Positions 24,577 through 37,358 are shown, counted from the first letter of the stretch. The stretch is 64,000 nucleotides of DNA from Ciona savignyi (GCA_000149265.1 CH002949.1:23542-87541), one strand, 5' to 3'. Program-made: numbers and translations. Notes: generated by a model from the letters alone, not told the origin.

Positions 24577-25214
24577 TTGTTTAGCATAAGTAAGGTAAAA
24601 TTTAAAAACAACTACATATTTATTTTATCTAATTAACCTTACTTTAGATGCTAAGATCGTTTTTACATGTAAAAAACATGTTGTAGAATAATTTCAAACC
24701 TAAATTAGTCAAAGTCCTACATTTAACAAGTTACTAATGTTTAGAGAAATAAAAAGGTGCTTGGTCAGGTCCTTCATCGAAATTCCCAGCCGTAAAACAC
24801 GTCCAATCATAAATCGCATTGTTTTAATTTGACAATGTGGATACATCTACGTGATTTACTGTTGTATTAGATCACCTTTGGTAAAAGTGAACATTAAAGT
24901 TTGTTAAAATCGTCGTGCCTGTTGCTGTACAAAATTTGGCAAAGAAAGCGGTTTGATCTTTGCGTATAGTAACAATATACTACATCTTCTTTTCTATAAC
25001 TAAATAATTCATGCAACTTAACTAGGTTTATAATGGGTTGATCATTTATACGATGGGAGCTTAGAACTTAAGGTAGTTGATATTTGTTGATATTTTAAGG
25101 ATAACTTTTAGGTTGGCTATATGATTGAGAAACCACCAATATGCGGGTGTGATATATCTGACAGAAATAAAATTATTGTGACGTTTATTTCGAGGTCATA
25201 GTTTTGACGTGACA
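24577..25214. other. Kv1 first-intron or upstream sequence, nothing recognised
   Basis: AT-rich, no exon or repeat recognised before the hAT-like element at 25223. Confidence 0.4.
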
Positions 25215-25222
25215 TGATAACC

Positions 25223-25350
25223 CAGTGGTTCCCAAACTTTAACCCCAGTGGTTCCCAAACTTAAAAAAAAATTACAGCTTAATTCGCGGACCTCCTGAAA
25301 GTCCTTTACGGACCCTAAAAGGTCCGCAGACCCCACTTTGGGAATCACTG
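25223..25350. mobile_element. hAT-like miniature element, 128 bp
   Basis: Ends CAGTGGTTCCCAAACT and the inverse AGTTTGGGAATCACTG-type; 8-bp duplication TGATAACC at 25215-25222 and 25351-25358. The left terminal 20-odd bases are present twice in tandem. Confidence 0.8.
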
Positions 25351-25659
25351 TGATAACCACATAAGACCGCCTAGGCCTCGTCTTCAAAACTTTTAACAGC
25401 GACTGATTAGGTAGTTGCTACAAGAACATACTATAAAATAATGTGTTTCGTCATTAAAGCCATCGGATCTTACCTACAAATCAACACTTTGTGTTTTGCG
25501 CTTATCATTTAACTGGATAGAAACTCTGTGAAATGTTAACATTATATAAAGTGATGTCTGCATGAGTAGCCTATGCGAGCGAACCTTGATAACAGTTAAC
25601 CATGTAATGGTTCCTGTATCTATGGCCGTATACAACCTTGACATAAGTATATAATGTGT

Positions 25660-25765
25660 ACGGTGGGGTGGCCGAATAGTCAGCGCGACGGTTTCAAAGC
25701 TTGTGTCGGTAAAAAGTGTATATTGTGTGGCCGAATGGTTAACGCACAGTAAAAAAGTGTGTCGA
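25660..25765 (+). repeat. Two truncated family B SINEs in tandem
   Basis: GTGGCCGAATAGTCAGCGCGA, then a second GTGTGGCCGAATGGTTAACG about 70 bases on; both lack the middle. Confidence 0.55.
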
Positions 25766-26157
25766 CATTTCACTATACTTTTGATAGATGTCTTTATTGA
25801 CGCATTGGGTGCGCATAATATTTGTGAGCATTTTCTCGGATGCAATTTTATTTTGATCACTTAAAACTTTGAGGTATTCCTAATGAGATAAGAGCGATCT
25901 GGTGGTATGTAAATATTGAAAAGGTCGTAAACGACAAGCGGTTTTGGGATGAATTAGTTTCTTATCGGGCGCTCGATGAATATGGGATTACTGTTGATTT
26001 TTCGTTCGATTTACCTGTTTCACGCACGGGGGTATAAAAGAATAAGGTGTCGTTTTTAATCAATCAAATTTATCACCATTATAGGGACGTATGGACATCG
26101 TTAAAGGTTTTTGTGGCGTCCACTGTGTTTTTCTAAGTTGTTTCCGTTGGGCAACAT

Positions 26158-26358
26158 GAAAAGAGGGAAGGAGGGAATGAGGGAAACCGCTCACCAAAAC
26201 TATGGAAATTAATTTTAACCCTTCCCTAAACACTAATCTCAACCCCAGAACTAACCTTAACTCCAACCCCATGTTTAAAACCAACTATAATGTCATAATC
26301 TTCATTTTAGTGAGCAGTTTCCCTCCTTTCCCTCCTTCCCTCTTTGCCTCCTTTTAGT
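26158..26358. mobile_element. Short inverted-repeat element, core family with GGGAAGGAGG-type ends
   Basis: Left end GAGGGAAGGAGGGAA, right end TTTCCCTCCTTCCC; core CTATGGAAATTAATTTTAAC then CTAAACACTAATCTCAACCC. No coding capacity. Confidence 0.65.
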
Positions 26359-26873
26359 TTTTCCCGTTTCCGTTTCCGCTTTCTCGTCGGGGAGTTCTGC
26401 GCATGCGCGTTCTTGGTAATAAATTATGCAGACGTTTAAACGACTTCAAACAAAGAGCGGGGCGCTAAAAATAGCACATACATTTTCAGTTTTGCACTCA
26501 AGTCCCGTACATTTTGCAATTTAATCTACAATTCTCATTATATGCCCACTTGTGCAATTGTAAAGAGCACTATAGGCTCATGAGATAATTACATAACTGG
26601 GCTGGAAACGATAATCTACCGGGCTGTTCTACCATAATGCCATTTGAACCACGTATCGTGAAGGGTGCTAGTAAGATCTACTTTTTTAAAGAAGGCTTAT
26701 AAATTCTATAAGTGGGATTTTATTAATATAGACCTGCAGTCCTAGAACGATGCATTTTTGAAAATGTAAAACGTTAAATTAAAACATTTATGGTCCAACG
26801 AATTTCATTGCTGTTTTTGCATTAAATTAAAAAATATTTTTCAAACCAATTTTAAATTCAGCGATAAATATAC

Positions 26874-27021
26874 TTTGTGTTGAGATTGGAGAACTTCTTC
26901 CGCTGCTGCCGTTCTTTTTGTGCGAATTCGGTGATGGTAGTAGCAATGTAGCGCTTCCCTCGGTGTGGTGGTGCGGCGGAGGCCTCGACCCGCCCACATT
27001 TCTAAAGAAAATACCTCGCAT
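26874..27021 (-). CDS. Possible first coding exon of the Kv1 channel
   Basis: On the minus strand an ATG at 27021 opens a frame containing NVGGSRPPPHHHTEGS and NSHKKNGSSGRSSPISTQ, followed by a GTATAT donor at 26873. Its phase (one base over) fits the acceptor at 24566, giving a hydrophilic N-terminus leading to the T1 domain. A TTTCTTTAG just inside the ATG could instead be an acceptor from a still earlier exon. GC content is higher than around it. The link is inference from phase and composition only. Confidence 0.35.
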
Positions 27022-30000
27022 AAGTTAAAGTTCAAGGTAAGAGCCGCGACCATGCCGCGTTGATGCATTATTCACGCGCGCTGTGCAACTTAACAAGCAC
27101 CACGAAAAGCAAGCGGTATTACAAGCGGAATTTAAGCGAGTTTAGCAATTTGAAATGTTAATCTGCCGCTGGATGGCGCGCTGTCACTATTATTCCCTTA
27201 ATAATTAATGAAGGCTTCTTCATGTGTGTGTTTCCATTTGCTGGGCAAGCATGCTGTGCAAGGGAAGTGCTTCTCACCTAATGCCGAATGATAACGTAAC
27301 GTTTCGAACTGTGTAACACTTTAGTGTAACACTGAAGTTAAGGTTACATTTCCAGGCAGCTTTTTAATATTTTAAAAAGCACGCGTGCATCAAACGCACA
27401 CACAAGCCCGCACGCTATTGCACCGCACATGCTGGATGTGCAGAAACATTTTCCAATTTGCTTTATGAAATTATGCTAAACCACCAGACGAAATGAGAAA
27501 CTATAATTGACAAAAAACGACAAGAACCATAATGAAAATATAAAAAAATACATTTTACCAATCAAAACCATCAGACAAACAAAGCAACAAAAAATATAAA
27601 GTTGGAAACAAATAGATTTAATTCAGTAACGATCGTATTTTAACTCGCAACAGGACGTGTATGCATTTAGAGACGCTTGTTTCACTTCTGTGTTCCAGAC
27701 GTTCGACGCATTAATATTTATGGTAAGCAAACAGCACAGGAACCTTAGCTCTGCGATTCTGAGTTCCATTAGTTCACTGCATCCAGGAATTTTCTTTTGT
27801 CAACTTTTTTTTCGGGGACAATGTTTAAACTATCTTAAGCTATCAGATGTAACATTAACACTTTCACATCGAACTAATAAGTGGTTAATGATGCATAAAA
27901 CTGATGTTTGGTTTGAATGAACCTAATAAAGCTAAACTTATCTTTCCAGAGCTGTATAACTTTAACCTAATTGTCGTTGACGGTCTCTTTAATTTTAGTC
28001 TTGAAATTATAAATAGGAAATTTAAAGATTAATTAACATTTCTGAAACATGCTCCTGTAATAATATTTATAAACCAGCTTGAGATACATTCATTGTGAGT
28101 AGAAATATAATTAAAGGAATCATTTTACAATCAAAGAGATATCAATATCCATCGTAACTGCTAACCTGTCCATGCTGTCTGCTCAAGAGAAGGTACTAAA
28201 TCATCTGAATTGCTAAAGCGGCTTTCCGTTGTCATCTATTCAAAGTTCGACCTCATTTCAATTAGAATGAACTCCAGGTAGCCTGACCTCAAGGGCTATT
28301 ACGCTTATTGTTATATACTCTAAGTTTAATTTATACAGCGGGTTTTATACCGATTCGATTAACAAGACAATGAACAAGAAGAGAATCATATATTGCTCCC
28401 CAAGTTCGCGTTTGCCGTTTATCTATTCCCTTGGTAAACATAGACTCAGGGGTGAATTATACTTTATAGCTGCAATCAAATCGGAGAGAACCCCCAAAAT
28501 ATAACTATATAAGCTGTAAATTGGTGAAATAATCTTTTAAAAACGCAAATTTTAACCAAAACATTATTTCACCCTAAAAGTTCAAACAATGAATGAACTG
28601 TTCGGACCGTTTTTACGTTGTGCAATAGTGTAGTCTAGTTATTATGTTTATAATCATGCTGTATTATTAAAAAGGATTAATACAAAATGTATGCACAATA
28701 ATGTTTATAAAAATACAATTTGTTTCAATCATTTATTCAATCCGATGCACACGTTTATATATATATACATTTGTACATTAATAAGTCAGCTTTTTTTGTT
28801 TCTTTAATTACTATTGGAAATAAAACTATTTTGTTAAGTGATAGACCTAAAGCACAATGCAGTTAAAAGGTTTAATATATGACGTACTTGTCGCTTTTTG
28901 CCCTTCTTAGCCCATGAAACGAGAAACTGCCATCTATTCCCGCCATTGCTACTTCCATAGCACTGACGTCATCCAATCTGTAGTTTAAAATGTTATGGTC
29001 ATCTGAGTAGGTGATCTGAGACTGCTTTGATTATATGTCGATGTTGGGTACCTTTACACCATTGTTCTTTCGAGCACCCGAACTCGTTATACCTTCAGTT
29101 TACTCTTCAAGAACATAACAAGCAGCGACAAAGGTCTCTATAATTTCGTTTGCTGTTTCTAGTCGAACAATTTGTCCCACAATCTACACAGCTGGCTAGA
29201 ATGCGTAAACGACCGTGTTTTCACGAAGAATATATCAATATGGAAATCCTAATCAACGTGTAATTACCTGCAAAAATCGGTATTCGTTACTGCTGAAATA
29301 AACAGTCGGAAAAGTCACTTAGATAGTTTGAATATCGGTACTTCAAAAGAAAGTATGCTGATCTCCATTAGATAGGTTAGTTTCTATAGATACGGTGCTG
29401 CAGCGCATATAATTTTTACACTCAAAATCGTTTTCGGGTCATTAATTCTAATCACAAGCCAATTCGAAACCTTTTTGATGGCTATCGCACTTGTCCGTGA
29501 TAGTCCGTTATCAATATATCGACTGGCTGCAGTCGGAACCTTTTTATTACCTGTGTCAGACGTTCTAATGCAAGGAAAAGGATTAGCGAGTATCGGAGCC
29601 GCGCTACGTCTCGCAACCTAGGCCGTTTTTCGCATCGGATGCTATCTCTCTATCTTGTGCATCCACTTCATCGGGCCTCATGTATTATTTATTAGAACGA
29701 GGTGAGCGCAAAAAATTGACGTTAACTCTGACCGTGGCATAGTGGCTGTTTCTGTACGACGCGTCGACCTATACGAAAACACAAACTTTGCGCTCGCTTG
29801 CAACGCAAATCAATACACGCAGCCAAAGTGTCTGTCATTTGCATATATCTATACCATTAGATGTACGAGAAGTCTAACTGTTTACCGTATACTTTTTTAA
29901 GTCGATATTAGAGCACAATAATGCAATTTATAACGAAAATGTGCAGTTTTTAACAATTATAATCAAAATTTAAACGTATTTTTTCAATAGAAAGCTATTG

Positions 30001-30411
30001 ATTAAGTTTGTGCGTTACAAAATCCTTTAAACGGCATTCAAATACATTTAATTATAAATGCGAATAGTAGTGCAGCTTGGGATATTTTAGCTTAATCTTT
30101 TAACAATGCATTGAATCAATAAATTGGTTTATGACCGTTTCTCGACCTGATCAAACTATGCTAAGGAATAGACTTGTTCTCTGCTGATTATATTCGTCTT
30201 GGGAGAGATATTCTGTAGCCGAGCATCCGAACGAGCGCTTAAATAATTAATCAATCTACTTAGACGTCGGCTTGTTCCTAACATTACATCATGATACGGA
30301 AAGTGCAAAATACAAAATACCTGGAATAAACTGTACCTCTCTCTTGGTTGTCACGTGACTTAGGATTATTGCACCGCAGAGAAATATGGGTCGCTGGATT
30401 GGCGGAAATCG
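27022..30411. other. Long intergenic stretch upstream of Kv1
   Basis: About 3.4 kb without a recognised repeat, which is unusual in this window, and without a credible exon. It may hold Kv1 promoter or enhancer sequence. A palindromic TGACGTCA followed by CCAAT lies at 28964-28977. Confidence 0.4.
28964..28977. promoter_or_regulatory. CRE palindrome next to a CCAAT box
   Basis: TGACGTCA at 28964-28971 is the full cAMP-response-element consensus, and CCAAT follows at 28973-28977. It lies between the divergent Kv1 start and the 3' end of the gene at 30758. Function is unproven; an 8-base match can occur by chance. Confidence 0.25.
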
Positions 30412-30496
30412 TTTATTTTTTTAAATTACGAAAATAAAAAAGGCAAAATACTCTTAAGTGATACAGTTCCGAAAAAATAATAAACAAAAATGATTT

Positions 30497-30615
30497 TTGA
30501 TAGTTTTTTTTTACCAAGCTAAGTTTCGAACCCATGATGGGCTCGTCACCAGGACCGTTTTTTGTGTAAGAGTCGGAATATGTATTCATATATATCGGTC
30601 GCGTTAACCATTCGG
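30497..30615 (-). repeat. Family B SINE
   Basis: Inverted copy with GTTTCGAACCCATGATGGGC and GGTCGCGTTAACCATTCGG. Confidence 0.7.
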
Positions 30616-30757
30616 GTGTTTGGTAAGCTTGTGGCGAACCAAAATTTAATAGAACCTGGGCGCCATCGAGAGATTGTCTTTCGCAACTTGTTCCCATTAA
30701 AGTATTTCTTGCAATACTTGACAAGCAAGATGTCACGTAAACCAAAAGTGGACTTCG

Positions 30758-33700
30758 CTAATGTCTCGTGGCTGACATGTGTATTTTAAGCAGTTCTTTG
30801 ATTCTTGCTGTCGCGTAGGAGAATGTGCACCGTTGGTCTGGATCTGGCTGGCGTAAGCACGCGCACACGTCGTTGTAAGATGCGCCTATTCCTGGAACGT
30901 TCTCTACAAACCTAAAATCAACAGGTGTTTTTAAATATTTGTACAAGATCAAAAGACCCGATCCACATTTATATTTATTGGATTCGTTTTCATTCAACAT
31001 TTTTTGCTTCTTCTTTTGTCAAAATTTTACGAGAGCTCCGTATTGTAGCACTGTTGGTTAGTATTAACCATAAACTATTATTAACCAACAAGTTGATATT
31101 ACCTGGCAGGCCCAACTTCGAAGTTTATGTTGTTTATTATGGAAAACTCTATGGTGACTTGGAAGTGCAAGTGCAGTGACAAACTTAACATTTATTAAAT
31201 CCTACCGGTTATTCTGGCGATTTTATGCGAAGCCTTTCAAGCAAAAAGTTACAGGTTCTGAACTGGTCGCTAGCTAGTTGGTTGTGTCCTTGGGCAAAGC
31301 ACTTAGCGGAAATTGCCTGAATCCAGCGGATTGATAGGTTCTGCCAAATTAAAAGAACGTGTGAATCATATACAACACACTGCAATAGCTCCGTTAACCC
31401 GACGGTGGGCGCAAGGTGATCTGACGATTGTGCGTGTGTTAACTCCCTTGGTTTTCCCATTCACGGGGATTAACATGAATATCCTATCCTTAACCACCTT
31501 ACCTTGCAATTCTACATATATACCACTCCGACATTCCGCATGCATGCAGTCCAACGTCGAAGCCCCGACATCTATAATCGTTGCAGATGCCTCGCAAATC
31601 TCTGCACGTTTCGTAAATCTTCGAGTTAAGAGATTTGAAATTCCAAAGGTTGCCAGTCGGGCCAGGGCACTGGTCGTTATTGTCACAGTAGATTTTCGAG
31701 AACATTCTGAAATCGTGACAGGGATTGAAAATTAAAATGTATAAAATTTGTTAAACTTCGTTTGAAAATAAATTAAAATATAAAAATTGGTAGAACTATG
31801 TTTAAAAATAGCTTCGAATTTCGATAATCGTTTCTGTAATAGTTTTTAATTATAAGATTAGACTTTCCTCTATTCTTATTTATGCATAAACAAAAGTTTA
31901 ATGGAATCCTACTGTATTCTAAGGGCATAATTAGACCAAATGCCTCATTTCATTTAGGGTATATGTATGTGATATAAAATGCATACTTAAAATCAAATCT
32001 TATAAATAAGATTTCAATAAACGTTTTTTTTACCGGGCTCAATTTCGATCTCATGATGGGGTCGTCACTCACACCGTTTTTTTAAATATGAAATTGGTAT
32101 ATGAACCGGTGGCGTTAACCATTCGGCCACACGACCGTTCAAATGTTTGTTGTTTCGAAAGCAAGTGGCGTATATACACGCTTGTTTGAATGTTCAATGA
32201 GCAGAATTAAGTTTTCAAATGACGGAAACATAAGTAAAATCGATTATCAATACGGATGGGCATCGACAAACTTAAAATCAATACCACGCAACACCACGTG
32301 ACCAACGCTGACGTAAAATTGTCTTTTTACACCGTGCTTGGTACGTGTAACTATTTCTCAACCTTTTGTTTTATTAAGAAAAAAAGGGTTCGTTGGTTTT
32401 TACTGATCAACTATTTTTCATACGTTTTGTATGCTGTGAATATAATCTGCTCGCGATAGCAGTTCCATCACAAAAAACACGTCTGTGTTTTTTCTCCCCC
32501 GTGTTTTCCAGTAAGCGTATTACACAGTGCGTTTCCGCCACCAACTTTGCCACACTCTGTCTAAAAACATTGTTTATTTAACGCCGTATACTTTATATTT
32601 GGATTATAGGTTTTGAGTTTTTCCGTTGTTATTTTAGGGTATAAGTATAAAGAATTTCAATCTGATACTTTTATAAAAAAAATGGCCAGTGGTCAGTTGT
32701 AAAAACCATCATTTTGTGTCATGTATTCATACCTCGATTCGTTATAGAACACCAGCGAATCAGCGTCGACCAGTATCACCTCCCATTCCCACGTGACCAT
32801 GAGATTAACACCGGAAATGTCTTCAAATATGAGATGTCGTTCTTCTGCGTGGAAGTATGTTGTTGAATACTACAGGATCGCTTGGATCGCTTGGATCGCA
32901 AGGATCGTTTGGAGCGCTTGGATCGCTTACTATACTTCGTAATTGCAAAAGCCATGGTATTAAGTACGGTCGTGTGGCCAAATGGTTAACGCGACCGATA
33001 CATATACCGACTCTTATACAAAAAACGGTCCTAGTGACGAGCACATCATGGGTTCGAAACTTGGCTCGGTAAAAAAAAGAAAAAAGCCATGATATTGATG
33101 TTAAGGTTGGGGTTAAACTTAGTTCTGGGGTTGAGATTAGTGTTTGGAACAGGGTTAAAATTACTTTCCATAGCAATCTAAGTGATCCAAGTGATCCAAG
33201 CGGTCCTGTAGTATTTAGAGCAGGGGTGGGCAACTTTTCTAGTAGACGGGCCAGATGTGGGAAAATGAAGTTCTTGGTGGGCCGGATTATTAGATGAATA
33301 ATATTCAATAACTTAACCACATATTTATTCACTAAATTATTGCCATAGTTTCCATGTTTCGTCAAATATTGACGACTAATGTTGTACTATTTTAATACGG
33401 CAACACTCTGACCATACAGTAAACATACTGCTTTGTTGCCAACCTTTGTAAAAATACGTTGGTATATCCAATCTTTGTTAAATGCTCGAAACTCTTTTTC
33501 TAATTTACGTTTCATAGGATTTTCCATGGTAAATAATCCTTAATAATTCATAAAATTCATTTATATTTGAAATTTAAATATAACTAACAGCTAAAGAAAA
33601 AACAAACAACAACAGTCAGTCTGAACCCAGCGGATTATCGGGTTCTACCTAATTGAAGGAACGTGTCTATCATATACAACACACTGGAATAACTCCGGTA

Positions 33701-36700
33701 ACCCGACGTTGGGCGCGAGGTGATCTGACGATTGCCTGTGTGTTAACCCCCTTGGTTTTCCCATTTACGGGGATAAACATGAATATCCTATCCTATCCTA
33801 TCACGTTGTTACACAGTACCCAGTAGTGTCTGATGTTTACAACGCTTTCTGTTGTTTAAAAAATGTGCTAACACAATTGTTTGTTCACTAAGGCAATTGT
33901 TTATTCCACCAGCTCGCAATAATAGTGCGGTAAGTAGAGCGATAGCCAACTTATTTGGGAATGATACGTCGGTCTACATTAGTTTATGGTTGGATACAGA
34001 CAGCGGGCCGGACATGGGCAGTGTTACAGGTTATTGTTAGATACAGTCTGAGGGCCGGTCGTAATCCCTTCACGGGCCGGACCCCGCCCGCGGGCCGTAT
34101 GTTGCCCACCCCTGATTTAGAGGCACCCAATATACAAAGAATTAATGCAACACTTAGGCTTTCGATTAGTTGTTGTTTTTACCGTGCTTAGTTTCGAACC
34201 CATAATTTAGCGTTAGGATTGTACTGTAGAATACTAATGACGGAAAGCATTGTAACACGACAAGCGTTACATTACTTTAGTTTAGTTTATTCATTTTTGC
34301 CCTAGTATTAAAAAAATGCCAAACGAATCAAGGAACAGGAAAAGGCGGCAAAACAAACAGTTGTAAACACATGTCATTAAAAAAGGATATACCATTTAAT
34401 AAATATAATGGACGCGGCCGCCTAGCAAACGTTGTGCGTAACATTACCGAAAGTATTGCAATATTTTAATATTATTGAAACATTTCTACATTCTTAGGTA
34501 TCTTTTTATTCAACTAGGTTTATGCCACAACCCTTATTTTAAAACATTTTGATTATTAATAGACGAAGGTGAACGGGCTAAATTACAGAAATAAAATTAC
34601 AAAAAAATTACAGAAAAAATTACAAAAATTACAAAAAAAATTACAGAAATTATTAATAGACGAAGGTGAACCCAAAATTACAGAAATAAATTTCACTTTG
34701 GAATGGTAGTCCATTACGGTGATGAGATTCTAGTTTGTTTAATTCATGTAACAACTGATAAAAGTCTTGCTTAAGGATGAACCGAACATCTAGTGGCTAG
34801 TGCCAATATTAAGTTCGCTAGGTGCCAGGCGTGCCGAATGACATAGCGGCGTTGCCAGTTGATTCATTCGTGTACGGTCGAGTGTCCGAATGGTAAGCGC
34901 GACCAATACATATACCGACTTATCTACATATATAAAAACGGCTCAAGTGATATCCTCATTTTGGGTTCGAAACTTGTGTCAGTAAAGTTTGATTTATTCG
35001 TATTTCATACTGACATATATATAGAATGGCCCATGTACATACTCGTACAAATTGTAAAAGGGATATGATATACCAGAATACTCTTCAAATGCGGTCTGCC
35101 CTAAAATATGTTATTGAACAACTTGTAGACTGGTAAACATGTGGCGCAGTTACCTGTGTCTACCCTACAAACAAATATAAATATACTATAAGATGTGTAT
35201 GGTTGCTGGCCGAATGATTAGCGCGACCGAAACATATACCGACCTATATAAAAACGGTGAAAGTGACCATCATGGGTTCGAACCTTTTCTCGGTAAAAAA
35301 TAAAATATATACTACGCGTTGTTTCAGTAAAGCATTAAAATAAACCTGTTGTGAAAATGCATTAATTTATATCCCTGTGTGTAATAATTATTTACTTAGG
35401 TATGTAACATTCTTTGCGTGTATTTCATGCTATATAACCTTACTTGTTTCGCTTTAATTCCAATCACTACGATTCACTACCAAGTACCTGCAATACACAA
35501 GAATACAACAAAACCTTACCGAGCAGTTTAAATAGCCTCAGAGTTGTGTATGCTAAAGTGAGCGTTGCAAGGACAGGGTCAGGTGAAGCACTGATCTTCT
35601 CCATAATGAACCTCGCTTCCAAGCAGTTATCGGTGGTTCCATTGTCGTTGCATATTGTAAACCCGTCTATTCGTTCAACTAAGTACCTGGGTGTTTATCA
35701 ATATTTGTTTAGTTCGGCACGTATTTTGACTTTAGTCCGAAAGTACTTTTTTTCCACGGATTCTAACTGGGAATACTATTTATTAACTGTTTAAAAAATG
35801 ATTTGTTAAAAATTGTTGTTAAATTTAACTACGTTTGAAAATTACGTATTTTTAAAATTGACACGTATACGGCACGTATTAACACTCTAGTGCTTACGTA
35901 CTGTTTTCAACGGATCCTATAACTGGGAATACTTTTTATTTACTGTTTTACCAGGCTTTGTTCTCGATTAGCGGAATAAAGCGCAGGTTTTAAGCATTTT
36001 GTTTATGATTTGGTTGCAATAGCTTTAGCTACCGAATATTTTTCAGTGTTTTCTAAACTAAGTACCAGTTCTGCTAGTTACCCATAGTGACACTCCGTAC
36101 TAGGTGGATGCTGGCAGACACTCTCCACGAGGATCTCCACAGCGTGCAATCCACGTTTTCGGGGAGTTTTAATTCTATTATCCTAAAGTAACCCAACAAC
36201 TCTATATAGGCCTACACTCCCTCCAGCGGAAAAGACTGGAGACTGTGAGGGATAACTGTACCACTACAGACTCGTACGATTTTCCAATGCGCAGACTGTT
36301 GCCGTTCATACCTCACCGTTCATACCTTATTCAAATGGTATAAGCACACTACAAACCCACCTCACAGCCTCCTCTTGTATACACGACCCGAACAACTTAG
36401 GGATCCCGGGTAACCCCCGCAGCCCATTAAGGTAATCGACCTCTCGTATTGCGGTGTGGTATTTGTATTCGTCGGCCGGAGTCCGTAAATTCCTGTGTAG
36501 AACGTTGTAACAAGGTAAGCTTCGGCTAACGATTGAGGGGTGCGGAATTATTTCGAGCGAATGTAGCTTTGGTTAATTATCTTATCTCTACAATAATTCA
36601 AAGTGGAAAAATAGACCAAAATCGTTGTTATTTAAAATATACATTTAAATATCGGTACGTAATGCAACGGTAAGCTGAAAGGCGCTACCAGTATTTACAA

Positions 36701-37358
36701 CGAAGAAAACTACAAATACGAAGATGCTTGCAAATTGAAACCCATTTTCTTTTGTTTCTTCTGTGAATATATTACGTTTTGAGTTACATTTGCCAATTTT
36801 ATATATATATAAACTACCCGCATTTTAGTTCGAATTTATATTATTATTTGATACTGATATTTACGTCTCTAAGCTTAAGCGTACTATTTTTTGTGTTATA
36901 AAATATGTATATATAACTTCAAAATGCTGTGTAATATGTATTGACCTGTTAGCTTCTTTGAATGCAACCGGAAAGGTGACGTCATCAATTCGAACCTTCA
37001 TAAATGAGATGCCTCTGTTTCCAAAGTTGTTCTCTTTAATTGCTTTGGTGGTGTTTGGCAATTTGTAAAAGTCTTTGCAGGTAAAGTAATCGGTCTTAAC
37101 GGTTTCCGGCTTTGCAGCTTCCTCGTCCAATTGAAAGAATCTACCCCGAGTCCTTTGCTTGTCCACTATTGAATCTTCTAACGCTTTCATTGAGCTTTCA
37201 AGAACGGAAATGTCGTTATTCCACTTTCTTTCTAATTTCTCGACACTACTGCAAGACCTTTTTGCTCTGGGTATATTCCTGAAGGAAAGGTGCAGACTAT
37301 ACAGTAGACATATCGCACTCACAGATAAGAGAATTTTCTTCTGTTTTTGAGCGCACAT
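30758..37358 (-). CDS. Unidentified type II membrane or secretory protein, faintly DIPK1/FAM69-like
   Basis: Five exons join in phase on the minus strand: 37358-36946, 35686-35520, 32844-32733, 31706-31503 and 30911-30758 (stop TAG), 349 residues. The chosen ATG (37358) gives MCAQKQKK followed by a 17-20 residue hydrophobic segment (residues 9-27), a typical signal anchor. The frame is open further up to 37490 after a TTTCAG, so an upstream exon is possible. The lumenal part has about 14 cysteines, mostly in the last third (CDNNDQCPGP, TCRDLRGICNDYRC, DVCACLRQ), and NTT, NGT and NES glycosylation sequons. A segment NLMVTWEWEVILVDADSLVFY, followed by a C-x(5)-C pair, looks like the DFG-region segment before the Cys-rich tail of DIPK1/FAM69 proteins, but this is from memory and weak. 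Exon structure is well supported; function is not. It is head to head with CTSA. Confidence 0.65.
31202..31491 (+). repeat. Family A SINE
   Basis: Ends 12 bases from the exon at 31503-31706 of the minus-strand gene, so its tail adjoins that splice donor. Confidence 0.75.
32020..32138 (-). repeat. Family B SINE
   Basis: Inverted copy, head TTAACCATTCGGCCACACG intact. Confidence 0.7.
32863..33217. mobile_element. Short inverted-repeat element, same core but GATCGCTTG-repeat ends
   Basis: Left end AATACTACAGGATCGCTTGG with further GATCG-type units; right end AAGTGATCCAAGCGGTCC then TGTAGTATTTA as the inverted copy. The core (TTCTGGGGTTGAGATTAGTG) is the reverse complement of the core at 26158. 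A family B SINE (32968-33072) is inserted inside it. Confidence 0.65.
32968..33078 (+). repeat. Family B SINE, best conserved copy
   Basis: GTCGTGTGGCCAAATGGTTAA, GACCGATACATATACCGACT, B box GGGTTCGAAACTTGG, tail AAAAAAAGAAAAAA. Inserted in a core-family element. Confidence 0.75.
33221..34114. mobile_element. hAT-like element, 894 bp, containing a SINE
   Basis: Ends CAGGGGTGGGCAAC and GTTGCCCACCCCTG; 8-bp duplication ATTTAGAG at 33213-33220 and 34115-34122. A truncated family A SINE (33620-33802) is inside. The left duplication is the very end of the neighbouring core-family element. Confidence 0.85.
33620..33802 (+). repeat. Family A SINE, 5' truncated, nested in a hAT-like element
   Basis: Starts at CTGAACCCAGCGG and ends in ATCCT units. 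Confidence 0.7.
34168..34207 (-). repeat. Family B SINE 3' fragment
   Basis: Only TTTTTACCGTGCTTAGTTTC and the inverted B box remain. Confidence 0.5.
34268..34428 (-). repeat. Family C repeat
   Basis: Minus-sense copy, TTTAGTTTAGTTTATTCATT through GGACGCGGCCGCC. Confidence 0.6.
34568..34695 (+). repeat. AAATTACAG-type simple repeat
   Basis: Repeated AATTACAGAAA/AATTACAAAAA units with a duplicated TTATTAATAGACGAAGGTGA. Confidence 0.6.
34873..34990 (+). repeat. Family B SINE
   Basis: Head GTCGAGTGTCCGAATGGTAAG and B box GGGTTCGAAACTTG. Confidence 0.65.
35196..35308 (+). repeat. Family B SINE
   Basis: Diverged head (GCTGGCCGAATGATTAGCGC), B box GGGTTCGAACC, tail AAAAAATAAAA. Confidence 0.65.
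35795..36945. other. First intron of the type II membrane protein gene
   Basis: No repeat or exon recognised; locally richer in GC around 36100-36540 than the rest of the window. Confidence 0.35.

Noticed and set aside
32823..33365. 180-residue minus-strand open frame with LSPTLTS-like repeats
   Set aside because: Made of a core-family element, a SINE and hAT sequence; only its rightmost-read part overlaps a true exon, in another frame.
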